Assembly: GCF_022603395.1 (NCBI RefSeq)
Contig: NZ_JAIBKA010000004.1
Coordinates: 124,001-188,000 of the forward strand
Direction of reading: 5' to 3'
Origin: Desulfoferrobacter suflitae
GTDB taxonomy: Bacteria; Desulfobacterota; Syntrophobacteria; Syntrophobacterales; Syntrophobacteraceae
DNA: 64,000 nucleotides
The notes beneath the pieces are model-generated. The model saw nothing but the letters and a program-made list of their open reading frames with translations, had not been told where the DNA came from and ran no database searches. This document shows positions 8,409 through 17,172 of this stretch, piece by piece (position 1 is the stretch's first letter; every line of letters begins with the position of its first letter). A program made the position numbers and the translations under genes.

Positions 8409-9011
8409 CTAGAAAGCATCAAACACATCCGGATCGGCTTTTCTTGGATCGTTGGTTTCTTCCGCTGCAGGCTTTGGTTTTTCCGGTATGGTGGCCGCTT
8501 CGGCAGATTTTGGTGAGAACAGCCCCTGGTTTTTGACGGTTTCAGGAGGCTTGGCCTGGTCGGGCTCGGCAGCGGGTTCCGATTTTGAGACGGCCGCGGC
8601 GGTTGCGGGCTGCGGTTCCGGCGCATGAACCTTCTCGCTCTTGCCTTTGGCGGCCTTGGTTTTAGCCGGTACCGCAACGGGCTGTTTGGACAACAATGCG
8701 GCGGGCAGCCAACCCTGTCCATTTCCTTCCAGTGATTTTACCCGGCTCCAGCCAAGCTCGTTGCGAGTGATTTCGGTCACTTTAGAGTTTAACGGCAGTT
8801 TGCCCACGGTCTTGGAACTACGGTCGGGGTGACTGTGAAGCACCGTATTGGATTTCACGTAGTATTGAGACACACCAAAGAAGTGTTTAACATCGGCAAC
8901 CGGGCCCGTGATTTTTTCTTTGCCCGCTGCACAACCGCACAGCGTCAATAGAGCGAAAATTATAAAGACCAGCCCCGGGGATATCATTACAGATTTTGAC
9001 GAAGAGTCCAT
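8409..9011 (-). CDS. SH3-domain lipoprotein
   Basis: This 200-residue protein starts with a signal peptide ending in a lipobox (LTLCGC; C27 predicted lipidated), so it is probably an envelope lipoprotein. Residues ~50-110 match the bacterial SH3 fold (YYVKSNTVLHSHPDRSSKTVG, then WSRVKSLEGNGQGWLP), which often binds peptidoglycan or peptides. The last ~85 residues are low-complexity, rich in Ala, Pro, Lys and Glu, and probably disordered. It is convergent with the DUF389 gene. Its ligand is unknown. Confidence 0.75.
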   Translation of the reverse strand: MDSSSKSVMISPGLVFIIFALLTLCGCAAGKEKITGPVADVKHFFGVSQYYVKSNTVLHSHPDRSSKTVGKLPLNSKVTEITRNELGWSRVKSLEGNGQGWLPAALLSKQPVAVPAKTKAAKGKSEKVHAPEPQPATAAAVSKSEPAAEPDQAKPPETVKNQGLFSPKSAEAATIPEKPKPAAEETNDPRKADPDVFDAF

Positions 9012-9109
9012 GCTTCGCTCCTGTTCGCTGTTGCACTGGATGATGAACGACGCTCACAGCCCCAGCCGGCGTAGTATAAATTGAACGCGGAACTGGTTGG
9101 CGTCTGGCA

Positions 9110-9628
9110 TTATACCAGTGTCACGCCGATGTTGGCGCGGCATTTGGCACACTCGGGGTTGCGATCGCCCACGAGCCGGATTTCCCATTCGTAGACCGTC
9201 TTGACCAGACCCTCAAATACCTTGCCGATGACCTCAGGAAATTGTTCCAAGGTTTTCTGAAATTTTTCGCGCGACAACATGAGGGCCGTGACCTGCGTTA
9301 CAGCCTTGAGGGTAAAAAGCCTTTTCATCCCGTAAAACATGGACAATCCGCCAATGAAAGCCGACTCTCCAAACTCCGATATTTCTTCCTCGATGTCGTT
9401 TTCCAGAATCAGCCTGGCTTTGCCTTCTATGATGAAATAAGCATTTTCGTCCATTTCATGCTGCTGGAAGATGATTTCTCCCGGGCGAAAAATCTCTCTT
9501 TTGCATAAGTAGGCCATGAGCTTCAGCGGCTCGATAGGAATCCCTGAAAACATTGGAATCTGCATGAGAATCTCAAGGTTCGACTGGTATTCACTGGGCG
9601 CCCGCTTTTGCTCCGTGGACGAATTCAT
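9110..9628 (-). CDS. Cyclic nucleotide-binding domain protein
   Basis: I place the start at the ATG at 9628, after an AAGGGGTG site; an upstream in-frame ATG (9661) is possible. The 172-residue product has a CRP-like beta-roll (FRPGEIIFQQHEMDENAYFIIEGKARLIL ... FGESAFIGGLSMF). The usual phosphate-binding cassette Arg is not obvious: the GESAFIGG loop is degenerate. Ligand binding is therefore uncertain. There is no DNA-binding helix-turn-helix. A Cys pair (CAKC) lies near the C-terminus. It overlaps the end of the ABC exporter gene by 38 bases, showing translational coupling and suggesting it regulates or accompanies that transporter. Confidence 0.75.
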   Translation of the reverse strand: MNSSTEQKRAPSEYQSNLEILMQIPMFSGIPIEPLKLMAYLCKREIFRPGEIIFQQHEMDENAYFIIEGKARLILENDIEEEISEFGESAFIGGLSMFYGMKRLFTLKAVTQVTALMLSREKFQKTLEQFPEVIGKVFEGLVKTVYEWEIRLVGDRNPECAKCRANIGVTLV

Positions 9629-12104
9629 ACAACACCCCTTTTTTGGCCAGGAGTTCATCATAAGTTCCCATTTCTATGATCTTGCCGGCTTTCATGACTC
9701 CGATTTTGTCATAGCCTTTGATGGTGTCCAGTCTGTGGATCACTGAAATGAGGGTGCTCTTGCCTTTCCATTTGGTTTCCAGCAAGTTCTGGATGCGTTT
9801 TTGAGAAGCATTATCCAACGCCGAGGTGGCTTCATCCATAATCAGAATGGGTGGAGCCTTCAGGAATATCCTGGCTATGGCGAGCTTCTGACGCTGCCCT
9901 CCGGAGAGCCGGTCCCCCTTGGTCCCTACTCTGAAATTCATACCGATCTCGACGATCCGCTCCAGCAGGTCCTCTTCAATCAACAGTTGAATGATGCTCT
10001 GGTTGATCCGTTCCTGCGATTTGGGATGGTCTGTGCGGGGTTTGCCGTATAGGATGTTGTCCAATATGGTCTGGGAATGGATGTATTCGGATATCCGGTA
10101 GAAGCTGATCGCGTCGGGGTGATCCGCTTGAATCTTTTTCATGAACAGAAAGCGACCATCCAGGATGAGGTGCTCCAGCATCTGCGGCAGTGCGACAATT
10201 TTGTGGATGCCGGGGACAAAGCGGAGCGCCAGCTTGAGCAGGCCGTGTTGGTCCTCCTCGGAAAATTCGTGTAGTCTGATTGCGCCGCCCCGCCCGACCA
10301 GCGCCTTGAAATCATCAAACTCATCAGCCAGGATCGGGCTTTGCTGGAAGAACATTTCATCGGGAGGCAGATTGCCCAAAATGTCCATGGTCTGCTCGGC
10401 CAACTGGTAGCCCAAACTGACCAGTGGATGCTTGAGTTGCGCCTCGTCGAGAAAATCCAGAAAGTATTGATTGTTGTGCAATTGATCAGGAGAGAATTCC
10501 GGCTGGTTCGGATTGCCAAAGATAAGGTTGGCGGCCACCGAGGAGAAGTACAGGTAACTCTCTTCATCAAAGAACTCGACAAAATCCGAAAGCTCTTTAC
10601 CGAAATCAGCCTGGAAATTCTCCCGCACCCTGATCAGCTTGTCGACCAGCTCGGATTCCTGGTCGGCCTCCAGCAGCGTATTCAAGCCGAATCGAAGCAC
10701 GTCCACAAACAGACCCACCTGCTGGATGACTTCAATCATCTCATCCAGCGTGGGATATTTGTATTCCTTTGCAGGATCGCCGTCCTCGATGACAGCGGTG
10801 CAGGAATAAAGCAGGTTCTCTTTAATGGTACCATCGAAAATAAAGGGCGACTGAGCGACCACACCGAGGTTCCTGGCAAGATCCTGTTTGGTCAGATCGT
10901 TGACCTCAAGACCATCGATTTGAACACTGCCCCCGGTGTAGGTGTAGAGTTGCGATATGCACTGGGCGAGAGTGCTCTTGCCGCTCCCGGAAAAACCCAC
11001 CAGTGCCAGTTGCTCTCCCGGTTTCAAGTCGAGGCTGACCTGTTTCAACAGCTGTATTCCTCCCGCCACAGTGAATGACAGGTCCTTGACCTGGATCTCC
11101 CCCTTCAGTTCGTAGGGATCTCGATCGATCGGAGCAACCGGATGCTCCGGTTCCAGATCGTAGTATTCCATCAGCCGGGTGTAGCTGACAGTGGCGTCCT
11201 GATAGGTCTGGTAGAAATCCATCAGCTCTTTCCATGGATCGTAGAGTTTATCCTGGGCGGACAGGAACGCGACCAGTGCGCCAAGATCAAACCTGCCCTG
11301 GATGGCCAGATAGCCGCCGACAATGAACAGAAAAAAAGGACCCAGATTTTGGAAGAAGTTGTTGGTGGTCTTGATCCCTTGCTTGTACAGCGTCCAGACA
11401 ATACGCACCTTCATCAGTTCATCGACGAACTTGCCGTATTTTCGATTTTCGATGTGATAGCTGCCGTTGGCATGGATTTCATGTATTCCCGAAATGGTTT
11501 CCCCAATCTTGCTGCTCAGCCGGCGGGTCACATCCACTCGTTGTTTGTTGGCTTCATTAGAGCGCCGTTGCATGCGCGGCACTATGGCAATGACCAGTGG
11601 ATAAATGATGAGGCTCAAACAAGCCAGCAACGGATTCAAATAGAACATGTATCCACCAAAGGCGAGCAGTGTCAGCAGATTGGTGACCGGAACCGCTACC
11701 GCCTGCCCCACAAACTCACTGGCAGTCACCACTTCCGTGACCAGCGACGAAACCACCAGTCCTGAAGAGGTCTTGCGAAAAAAGCTCAGCGGCAGCTTCA
11801 AAATATGTTCGAACATTTCCTTGCGCATTCTTGCCAGAGCCTGCTGCCCCAAGGCTGTCTGCAGGTAGGTGATGACGAACTTCATGCCGCTGGCAATGAC
11901 CACGGAGGCCAGGTAGAATCCACAGTACAGGAACAGCAGGTCGAGCTTTTTCTGGCCGATGGCGTGGTTGACGATTTTTTTTTGCATTTCCAGTGGGATA
12001 ACACGGGTGGTGACGGTAATCAGAATCACGATGAGCAGGAGAATCTGTATCTTGAGATTGCTGGTTTTTACCCAATAACTCAGCGGGCGCTTTGTGATCG
12101 TCAT
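9591..12104 (-). CDS. ABC exporter with large insertion in the ATPase domain
   Basis: This 837-residue protein has a good AAGGAG site before the ATG at 12104. Residues ~15-310 are a six-helix exporter transmembrane domain. The nucleotide-binding domain has Walker A GFSGSGKST (~369), a Q-loop VVAQSPF (~415), the signature LSGGQ (~731) and Walker B ILIMDEATSALD (~751), followed by an H-loop (VIHR). All catalytic motifs are present, but Q-loop to signature spans about 315 residues instead of the usual ~75-80. An extra ~235 residues, rich in acidic and aromatic residues, fill the gap, and a second TILDNILYG segment just before the signature echoes the TIKENLLYS after the Q-loop. The substrate is unknown. 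A CNBD gene overlaps its 3' end. Confidence 0.88.
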   Translation of the reverse strand: MTITKRPLSYWVKTSNLKIQILLLIVILITVTTRVIPLEMQKKIVNHAIGQKKLDLLFLYCGFYLASVVIASGMKFVITYLQTALGQQALARMRKEMFEHILKLPLSFFRKTSSGLVVSSLVTEVVTASEFVGQAVAVPVTNLLTLLAFGGYMFYLNPLLACLSLIIYPLVIAIVPRMQRRSNEANKQRVDVTRRLSSKIGETISGIHEIHANGSYHIENRKYGKFVDELMKVRIVWTLYKQGIKTTNNFFQNLGPFFLFIVGGYLAIQGRFDLGALVAFLSAQDKLYDPWKELMDFYQTYQDATVSYTRLMEYYDLEPEHPVAPIDRDPYELKGEIQVKDLSFTVAGGIQLLKQVSLDLKPGEQLALVGFSGSGKSTLAQCISQLYTYTGGSVQIDGLEVNDLTKQDLARNLGVVAQSPFIFDGTIKENLLYSCTAVIEDGDPAKEYKYPTLDEMIEVIQQVGLFVDVLRFGLNTLLEADQESELVDKLIRVRENFQADFGKELSDFVEFFDEESYLYFSSVAANLIFGNPNQPEFSPDQLHNNQYFLDFLDEAQLKHPLVSLGYQLAEQTMDILGNLPPDEMFFQQSPILADEFDDFKALVGRGGAIRLHEFSEEDQHGLLKLALRFVPGIHKIVALPQMLEHLILDGRFLFMKKIQADHPDAISFYRISEYIHSQTILDNILYGKPRTDHPKSQERINQSIIQLLIEEDLLERIVEIGMNFRVGTKGDRLSGGQRQKLAIARIFLKAPPILIMDEATSALDNASQKRIQNLLETKWKGKSTLISVIHRLDTIKGYDKIGVMKAGKIIEMGTYDELLAKKGVLYEFVHGAKAGAQ

Positions 12105-12501
12105 GCAATTCTCCTTGTTTCGGATGCTCTCACGGGGGTGCCGGGTTCCAAGTGGTGCAAGCTTGAGGTGAATGGTGGCGATATGCTGCGGTGGTCGGTG
12201 AAACGGTTCTCAGCAGCCTGTCGCTCGGGACCTGCCGGTAGCGCCATCGAACGTCTCCAATAGAAGCCCAGTATATTCAATCTGCCCGATAAAATGCTAA
12301 TTTTCTACTTGTTTATTGACGTGGTGACAAGCTTTTTATATTGTACCCGGCAGATTTTGGCATCGCTTTGCGCGGACCTTGATCCGTTGGAGAGCGCTAC
12401 CATGTGCCGACTTGGATTTGAAGACAACACTAGAACCCTTCGATATATTGCATCAGCTCGCAGCTGGGGCTGTGGTATCAGGACGAGAGGAGTATGGGCC
12501 G
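12105..12501. other. Divergent intergenic region, no gene seen
   Basis: This 397-base stretch separates the minus-strand ABC exporter from the plus-strand STAS gene and should contain both promoters. Open frames in it lack coding character. I see no clear operator, riboswitch or repeat. Confidence 0.5.
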
Positions 12502-12834
12502 ATGGAAGTGATGGAAAAGCGCCAAAACGGGGTGGTGATACTTGTACCAAAGGGTCGACTGGATTCCAATACCTCCGATGAATTTGAAAAGAAGCTGTTG
12601 GGTCTTGTGAATGCGGGAGAGACAAGCTTTATAATTGATTTCAGAGACTTGGACTATATATCCAGTGCCGGGCTGCGGGTTTTGCTCAAGGCCGCCAAAG
12701 AGCTCAAGAGAAAAAACGGTCAACTGGCTTTCTGTGCAGTCAAGGATTACATCAAGGAAATATTTGAACTGTCTGGATTTGTTACCTTTTTCCCTATCCA
12801 CCCGACTCTGGAAGACTCGCTGAAGACATTTTGA
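12502..12834 (+). CDS. STAS-domain anti-sigma factor antagonist
   Basis: The 110-residue protein starts at the ATG at 12502, nine bases after AGGAG. It is a single STAS domain: beta strands around VVILVPKGRLDSNTS, then IIDFRDLDYISSAGLRVLL. That includes the D-x-S-S-A-G-L-R phosphorylation/switch motif of SpoIIAA/RsbV-type antagonists. Such proteins bind anti-sigma kinases, or act as partners in other switch modules, and are controlled by Ser/Thr phosphorylation. No kinase or phosphatase partner is adjacent. A strong terminator follows at 12902-12928, so it is probably monocistronic. Confidence 0.88.
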   Translation: MEVMEKRQNGVVILVPKGRLDSNTSDEFEKKLLGLVNAGETSFIIDFRDLDYISSAGLRVLLKAAKELKRKNGQLAFCAVKDYIKEIFELSGFVTFFPIHPTLEDSLKTF

Positions 12835-12901
12835 ACAAAGCTTCCCGGGGATTTTCATGGGGTGATGAGAGCTTGCCCGCCTGCAGTGCACGTTGCCCTA
12901 T

Positions 12902-12928
12902 TCTGGCGCCTCAGGCGCCAGATTTTTT
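12902..12928 (+). terminator. Rho-independent terminator after STAS gene
   Basis: A perfect 9-bp stem (TCTGGCGCC / GGCGCCAGA) with a 3-base loop is followed by six T residues. It lies 67 bases after the STAS stop codon and just before the convergent J-domain gene. Confidence 0.88.
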
Positions 12929-12949
12929 GTCATTGCCGGTGATACGATC

Positions 12950-13426
12950 TCACCGCGTTTCATTGTGCCGCCGCTCTTCCTTCGAGGCTTCCTTTTCCGT
13001 TCTGGCCGCCAAGTCTGCAAGCGCATGGTTGAAGGCTTTATACAGAGAGTAACAGACGGTGAGGACTGCGCGCGTGCCGTATGCGACGGCCTGTTCCGTT
13101 TTGCCTGCGGCAGGTCGACTTGTACGTCCCTGAGGAGTGCTCCTGGTGGCCCGGTGCGCTTCCTGGTGGGCGTTGGCGCCTGCGGCCACTGCAGCATGAT
13201 CATTGCCCAGGTTGGCTCTGGAAATGAGTGTGTTGTAAGCCGTGTTGATGTCTTTGAGCTTTCTTTCGGCTTTTGCCCGCAGGCGTGGGTTATGTAAAAA
13301 GCGATCCGGATGCCATACATTGACCAGATCCTTGTAGGCCTGCCGAATGTCGGCTGGGCGCGGTTCGCCCTGCAACTCCAGTATTTCCAGGCAGCGCTCG
13401 ATGTTCATCTTGTTTTCCATAGCCAT
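12950..13426 (-). CDS. J-domain (DnaJ-like) protein
   Basis: The 158-residue product begins with a J domain at residues ~8-70, including the HPD motif in VWHPDRFLHN that activates Hsp70 ATPase. The rest is Ala/Arg/Thr-rich and then a moderately hydrophobic C-terminal helix (VLTVCYSLYKAFNHAL). There is no G/F region, zinc-finger or substrate-binding domain, so this is a type III J-protein with a specialised, unknown client. An alternative start at M3 (13420) cannot be ruled out. It lies downstream of a small membrane protein gene on the same strand. Confidence 0.8.
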   Translation of the reverse strand: MAMENKMNIERCLEILELQGEPRPADIRQAYKDLVNVWHPDRFLHNPRLRAKAERKLKDINTAYNTLISRANLGNDHAAVAAGANAHQEAHRATRSTPQGRTSRPAAGKTEQAVAYGTRAVLTVCYSLYKAFNHALADLAARTEKEASKEERRHNETR

Positions 13427-13464
13427 TGGGGATCATTCCTTTTGAATGGAGCCTGCAGGCGTCG

Positions 13465-13755
13465 TTACCAATGTTTTCGGAAACCGAGAACGACCCAGTA
13501 CACCCCCCAGCCCAAAGCAACCGGCCCAAGTCCCAGGTAGACAAAGGGAAAAAATTTGCCCTGCCAGGGGGGCAGAAAAAGGGCCATGCAGGCAATCCAG
13601 ACAAAACAAATCACGAGAGCCAGGCGAACCTTGCCGGACAGCGCCCTGGAAAGCCCGGACGACCTCTGCTGTTGCCCGTTTGCCGCTCGCTTTGGCAGGT
13701 AGAAAAGAATCAATATGATGACCAGAACGACCAAAATCTCCTGAATGCCCGACAC
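13465..13755 (-). CDS. Small membrane protein, unknown function
   Basis: The 96-residue protein uses a GTG start at 13755, seven bases after AGGAG. Hydrophobic segments at residues ~5-19 (ILVVLVIILILFYL), ~45-62 and ~69-90 predict three membrane helices, with a short basic loop between the first two. I recognise no family. It is 38 bases upstream of the J-domain gene on the same strand, so the two may be co-expressed. Confidence 0.6.
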   Translation of the reverse strand: MSGIQEILVVLVIILILFYLPKRAANGQQQRSSGLSRALSGKVRLALVICFVWIACMALFLPPWQGKFFPFVYLGLGPVALGWGVYWVVLGFRKHW

Positions 13756-14015
13756 CCAAACTCTCCTGCCTAGTGGTTTCTTCCATAATGCACACTGCGT
13801 TCAACGGACTATTTCCCAACTGCGGGCCAATAGTCAAGCCCATGTGATGCAACCAAACCCACATTCGGCTCTCCGTGTCCGGATCACAGCAGTTGATTTG
13901 ACTGTATTCGTGCCTATAGGAATAAAGCGGGGACGAATCGAATCTTCTCCATCATTCTACTGCACGCTTCTTCGCTCGTGATATGGAGATCACGGGCCGA
14001 GCGAGGAGCATGATT

Positions 14016-14609
14016 ATGCATGATCAGAAACCCGAGGCACCATTGCTCAATCCCGAAGTGACTAGGCTGAAGCCGAAAAAGAGGGTCGGGCTGGTCGTCG
14101 TCATCACCGGTTACGGCAAGGGTAAGACGTCTTCTGCCGTGGGGATGCTGGTTAGGGCGTGCGGACATGGGATGCGGGTCTGCATGATCCAGTTCATGAA
14201 AGGCGATCTCTATACGGGGGAGTGGGACGGCATCAGGAGGCTTGCCTGTGAGGTCGAGTTAATTCCCGCGGGCATGGGCTTTTGCGGTATCGAAGGCAAT
14301 CCTTATCCGCATTCGGTGCATCGCGAGGCAGCACAAAGGGCCATCGGGCTGGCGGAAAAGAAAATCGATTCAGGGCGGTTCGACCTGGTCATCCTTGATG
14401 AAGTAAACAATGCCCTCAAACTTCGCCTGGTCGATCTTGACCAGGTGCTGAACCTGATCCAAAGGAAACCCTCATTGATGCATCTGATCCTGACCGGGCG
14501 CGATGCGCATCCGGACATCATTCAGCTTGCCGATACCGTGAGTGAAGTGCAGGAGATAAAGCACGCCTACCGCAGGAATATCGAACCCCAGCCGGGGATT
14601 GATTTTTAG
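14016..14609 (+). CDS. cobO: Corrinoid adenosyltransferase, CobO/BtuR type
   Basis: The product (197 residues from the ATG at 14016, which sits seven bases after GAGGAG; 13983 is an alternative) is an ATP:cob(I)alamin adenosyltransferase of the CobA/CobO/BtuR family. It has a P-loop GYGKGKTSSA near residue 31, the substrate strand MIQFMKGDLYTGEW, LVILDEVNNAL (Walker-B-like) and LILTGRDAHPD. It attaches the 5'-deoxyadenosyl group to reduced corrinoids, in the cytoplasm. No other cobalamin genes are adjacent. The corrinoid demand of this genome is evident from the acsCD/acsE genes further on, although those use methyl- rather than adenosylcobamide. Confidence 0.9.
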   Translation: MHDQKPEAPLLNPEVTRLKPKKRVGLVVVITGYGKGKTSSAVGMLVRACGHGMRVCMIQFMKGDLYTGEWDGIRRLACEVELIPAGMGFCGIEGNPYPHSVHREAAQRAIGLAEKKIDSGRFDLVILDEVNNALKLRLVDLDQVLNLIQRKPSLMHLILTGRDAHPDIIQLADTVSEVQEIKHAYRRNIEPQPGIDF

Positions 14610-14696
14610 ATGGCCGTTGTCCGAGCAGCGGCCCGTTGAACCCGTCGGCATGCGGGCGAAATACCGCCATGTCCCGTGGGCGTGTTAAATAGTCTT

Positions 14697-15896
14697 TCAG
14701 GTAATTTTACTCAAGGCCTGATCCAAATCCTCTTTGAGGTCTTCGATGTCTTCGCAGCCAACCGAGAGTCTCACCAATTCGTCCAGAATTCCGGCGCGTT
14801 CGCGTTCTTGCCGGGGAACCGATGCGTGAGTCATGGAAGCGGGGTGCTCGATGAGGGATTCGACACCGCCCAGGGAGACGGCAAGAGTGATAAGCTGCAC
14901 GTTGTTCAACACAATCTTGCCGCCCTCGAGACCGTTCCTGACTCCAAAACAAAGCATGGCGCCGAATCCGTCCATCTGTTTTCCGGCGAGCTCATGCTGG
15001 GGATGGTCGGCAAGTCCCGGATAGCGCACCCAGGTGACGTTGCGGTGGTGGCGAAGAAACTCCGCCAGCTGTTTGGCATTCTGCTGCGCCTTGTCCAACC
15101 GCACGGGAAGAGTGCGCACCCCCCGCAATATCAGCCATGCCTGGTGAGGATCCATGACGGCACCGAACAAGCGCAAAACTCGTCTCATTGTGAGGTACAG
15201 CTGGTTGTCCGCCACGACAATCATCCCGCCCAGCGTGTCACTGTGACCGTTGATGTATTTGGTGAGGCTGTGCACCACTGCATCGGCTCCCAAATCCAGC
15301 GGCCTCTGCAGGTACGGGCTGGCGAAGGTATTGTCCACCGCCAGCAGCGCTCCATGCTGGTGAGCCACATCAGCTGCCGTGCGCAAATCGGTAAGGCGCA
15401 TGGTGGGATTGGTCGGGGTTTCGATGAAGACCAGCCGGGTGTCGGGGCGAAGCGCTTTGCGCAGATTGTCCAGGTTGGAAGTGTCAACAAAGGTGGAGGA
15501 TACGCCGAAACGAGCAAACTCATTTTCCAGGAGGACCCTGGTCGAGCCGTACAAAGCATCGGTTGCCACGACGTGAGCGCCGTTCTCGAGCAAAGCCTGA
15601 AAGACGGTGCTGATGGCGGCCATACCGGTAGCTGTTGCGAGCCCGTACGCGCCATTTTCAAGGGCGGCCACGTTGTCCTGCAGAGCGTTCACCGTGGGAT
15701 TCTCCATGCGCGTATAAATGAAGCCGGGATGTTCTTCCGCAAATCGGGCCGCTCCTTCTTCTGCACTGGGGAAAGAGAAGGTGGCATTCTGGAAAATCGG
15801 CACCGAGACCTCGCCGTACACCGGAGGTGACAGCTGTCCCGTATGGATGGCCTGAGTTGCTTTGCGTAGAGAACTGCGTCTGTTGTCGTTACCCAT
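14697..15896 (-). CDS. Cys/Met metabolism PLP-dependent enzyme
   Basis: This 399-residue protein belongs to the cystathionine gamma-synthase/gamma-lyase/methionine gamma-lyase fold-type I family. It has YTRMENPTVNALQ near the N-terminus, the PLP lysine in SLTKYINGHSD at about residue 213, and AVDNTFASPYLQRP just before it. The C-terminal SLGGVESLIEHPASMTH is typical of the family. Members perform gamma- or beta-elimination or replacement on sulfur amino acids. The exact reaction (methionine gamma-lyase, cystathionine gamma-lyase or O-acetylhomoserine sulfhydrylase) cannot be fixed from sequence alone. It starts 19 bases after the dctM stop and has its own AGGAG site, so it is likely the last gene of the TRAP transporter operon. 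Confidence 0.85.
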   Translation of the reverse strand: MGNDNRRSSLRKATQAIHTGQLSPPVYGEVSVPIFQNATFSFPSAEEGAARFAEEHPGFIYTRMENPTVNALQDNVAALENGAYGLATATGMAAISTVFQALLENGAHVVATDALYGSTRVLLENEFARFGVSSTFVDTSNLDNLRKALRPDTRLVFIETPTNPTMRLTDLRTAADVAHQHGALLAVDNTFASPYLQRPLDLGADAVVHSLTKYINGHSDTLGGMIVVADNQLYLTMRRVLRLFGAVMDPHQAWLILRGVRTLPVRLDKAQQNAKQLAEFLRHHRNVTWVRYPGLADHPQHELAGKQMDGFGAMLCFGVRNGLEGGKIVLNNVQLITLAVSLGGVESLIEHPASMTHASVPRQERERAGILDELVRLSVGCEDIEDLKEDLDQALSKIT

Positions 15897-15915
15897 TTGT
15901 TCGCTCCTGTTCCTG

Positions 15916-17172
15916 CTAGTGGATCAGCACGAGGCTCAAGGGTGGAAAAAAGGTGATGATGGCCAGCGCCAGCAATAAGATGCCCAGGAAAGGCAATGTC
16001 GCCAGGGATAGCTGAACGATCGGCCGGTCGAATCGAAGGCTGGCAATGAAAAGGTTCATTCCAATGGGAGGAGTGGAATAGCCGATTTGCAGATTGGTGA
16101 GGAAGATGATGCCCAGGTGGAGCACGTTGACTTCGTAACTGGCGGCGAGGGGGACAATGAGAGGAACGACGATTACCAGAGCGGAAAAAACGTCCAGCAC
16201 GCAGCCGACTATGAGCAGGAAAAAATTCAATATGAGCAGGAAAACGTATTTATTGTCCACATAGGTTCGCATCAATTCGAGTATCCGGTTGGGCACCTGC
16301 TGATCGATCAGGAAGCTGTTGAAGGCCAGCGAAGCTCCAAGGATAACGATGATGCCTCCAACCATCATCACCGTCTTGATGACAATGGCGGGCATATCGT
16401 TCAACTTCACTTCCCGGTGAATGCCCATCTCGACCAGCAGTACATAAGCCACCGTGATTGCCGCCGCTTCGCTCAGTACGAGAAAGCCACCGAAGATTCC
16501 CCCGAAAACCACAACCGGCAGGAGCATTTCCCAAAATGCTTCGCGCGCCGCTTGACGCAGGTTTCTGGAGGAGAAGCGAGTAGGTACGATCGTGTGTCTG
16601 CCGTGGTGAATTCCGTACAGGGAAAGCAGGACGACCATCAGCAGACCGGGCAGCAGACCGGCCAAAAACAGATGGGGGATACTGGTCTCGGTGACGACGC
16701 CGTAAATGATCAGGGGAAGACTTGGTGGAAAAAGGACTCCAAGGCTGCCCGAACTGGTGAGAAGTCCCAGGGAAAACTTTTCAGAATAGCTGTCGGCCAG
16801 CAGGGCCGGCAGCAGAATGCCGCCCAGCGCCACAATGGTCACGCCGGAAGCGCCCGTCAAAGCGGTGAACAGGGCGCATACCACCAGAGTTACGACGGCA
16901 AGACCTCCCGGCATCCGCCCGAAAACGGCCCTGGACAATTTCACCAGTCGTGTGCTGGCTCCGCTTTCAGCCAGAACGTAGCCGGCGAAGGCAAACAGCA
17001 CAAGGGCAATCAACATCGGGTTGGCGGCCAGACGGTACATTTCGATGATGACCACCGAGAGGTCCACGCCCAGAACATAAAAGCTGACCAGGGCCGCAGC
17101 CGATATGACTATGAACAGTGGGGTGCCGGACAGCGCCAGCAAGACCAGAAGTGCGCTGATGACATAGGTCAC
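15916..17172 (-). CDS. dctM: TRAP transporter large membrane subunit
   Basis: I start this at the GTG at 17172, which overlaps the dctQ stop codon in a GTGA junction and has AGGAG upstream; the longer frame runs back through dctQ. The 418-residue product is a multi-spanning DctM/SiaM-type permease. It has repeated hydrophobic helices, FAFAGYVLAESGA, TGASGVTIVALGGILLPAL and the conserved LGVLFPPSLPLIIYG. With DctP and DctQ it forms a Na+- or H+-driven importer, usually for organic acids or amino-acid-like anions. Confidence 0.93.
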   Translation of the reverse strand: MTYVISALLVLLALSGTPLFIVISAAALVSFYVLGVDLSVVIIEMYRLAANPMLIALVLFAFAGYVLAESGASTRLVKLSRAVFGRMPGGLAVVTLVVCALFTALTGASGVTIVALGGILLPALLADSYSEKFSLGLLTSSGSLGVLFPPSLPLIIYGVVTETSIPHLFLAGLLPGLLMVVLLSLYGIHHGRHTIVPTRFSSRNLRQAAREAFWEMLLPVVVFGGIFGGFLVLSEAAAITVAYVLLVEMGIHREVKLNDMPAIVIKTVMMVGGIIVILGASLAFNSFLIDQQVPNRILELMRTYVDNKYVFLLILNFFLLIVGCVLDVFSALVIVVPLIVPLAASYEVNVLHLGIIFLTNLQIGYSTPPIGMNLFIASLRFDRPIVQLSLATLPFLGILLLALAIITFFPPLSLVLIH

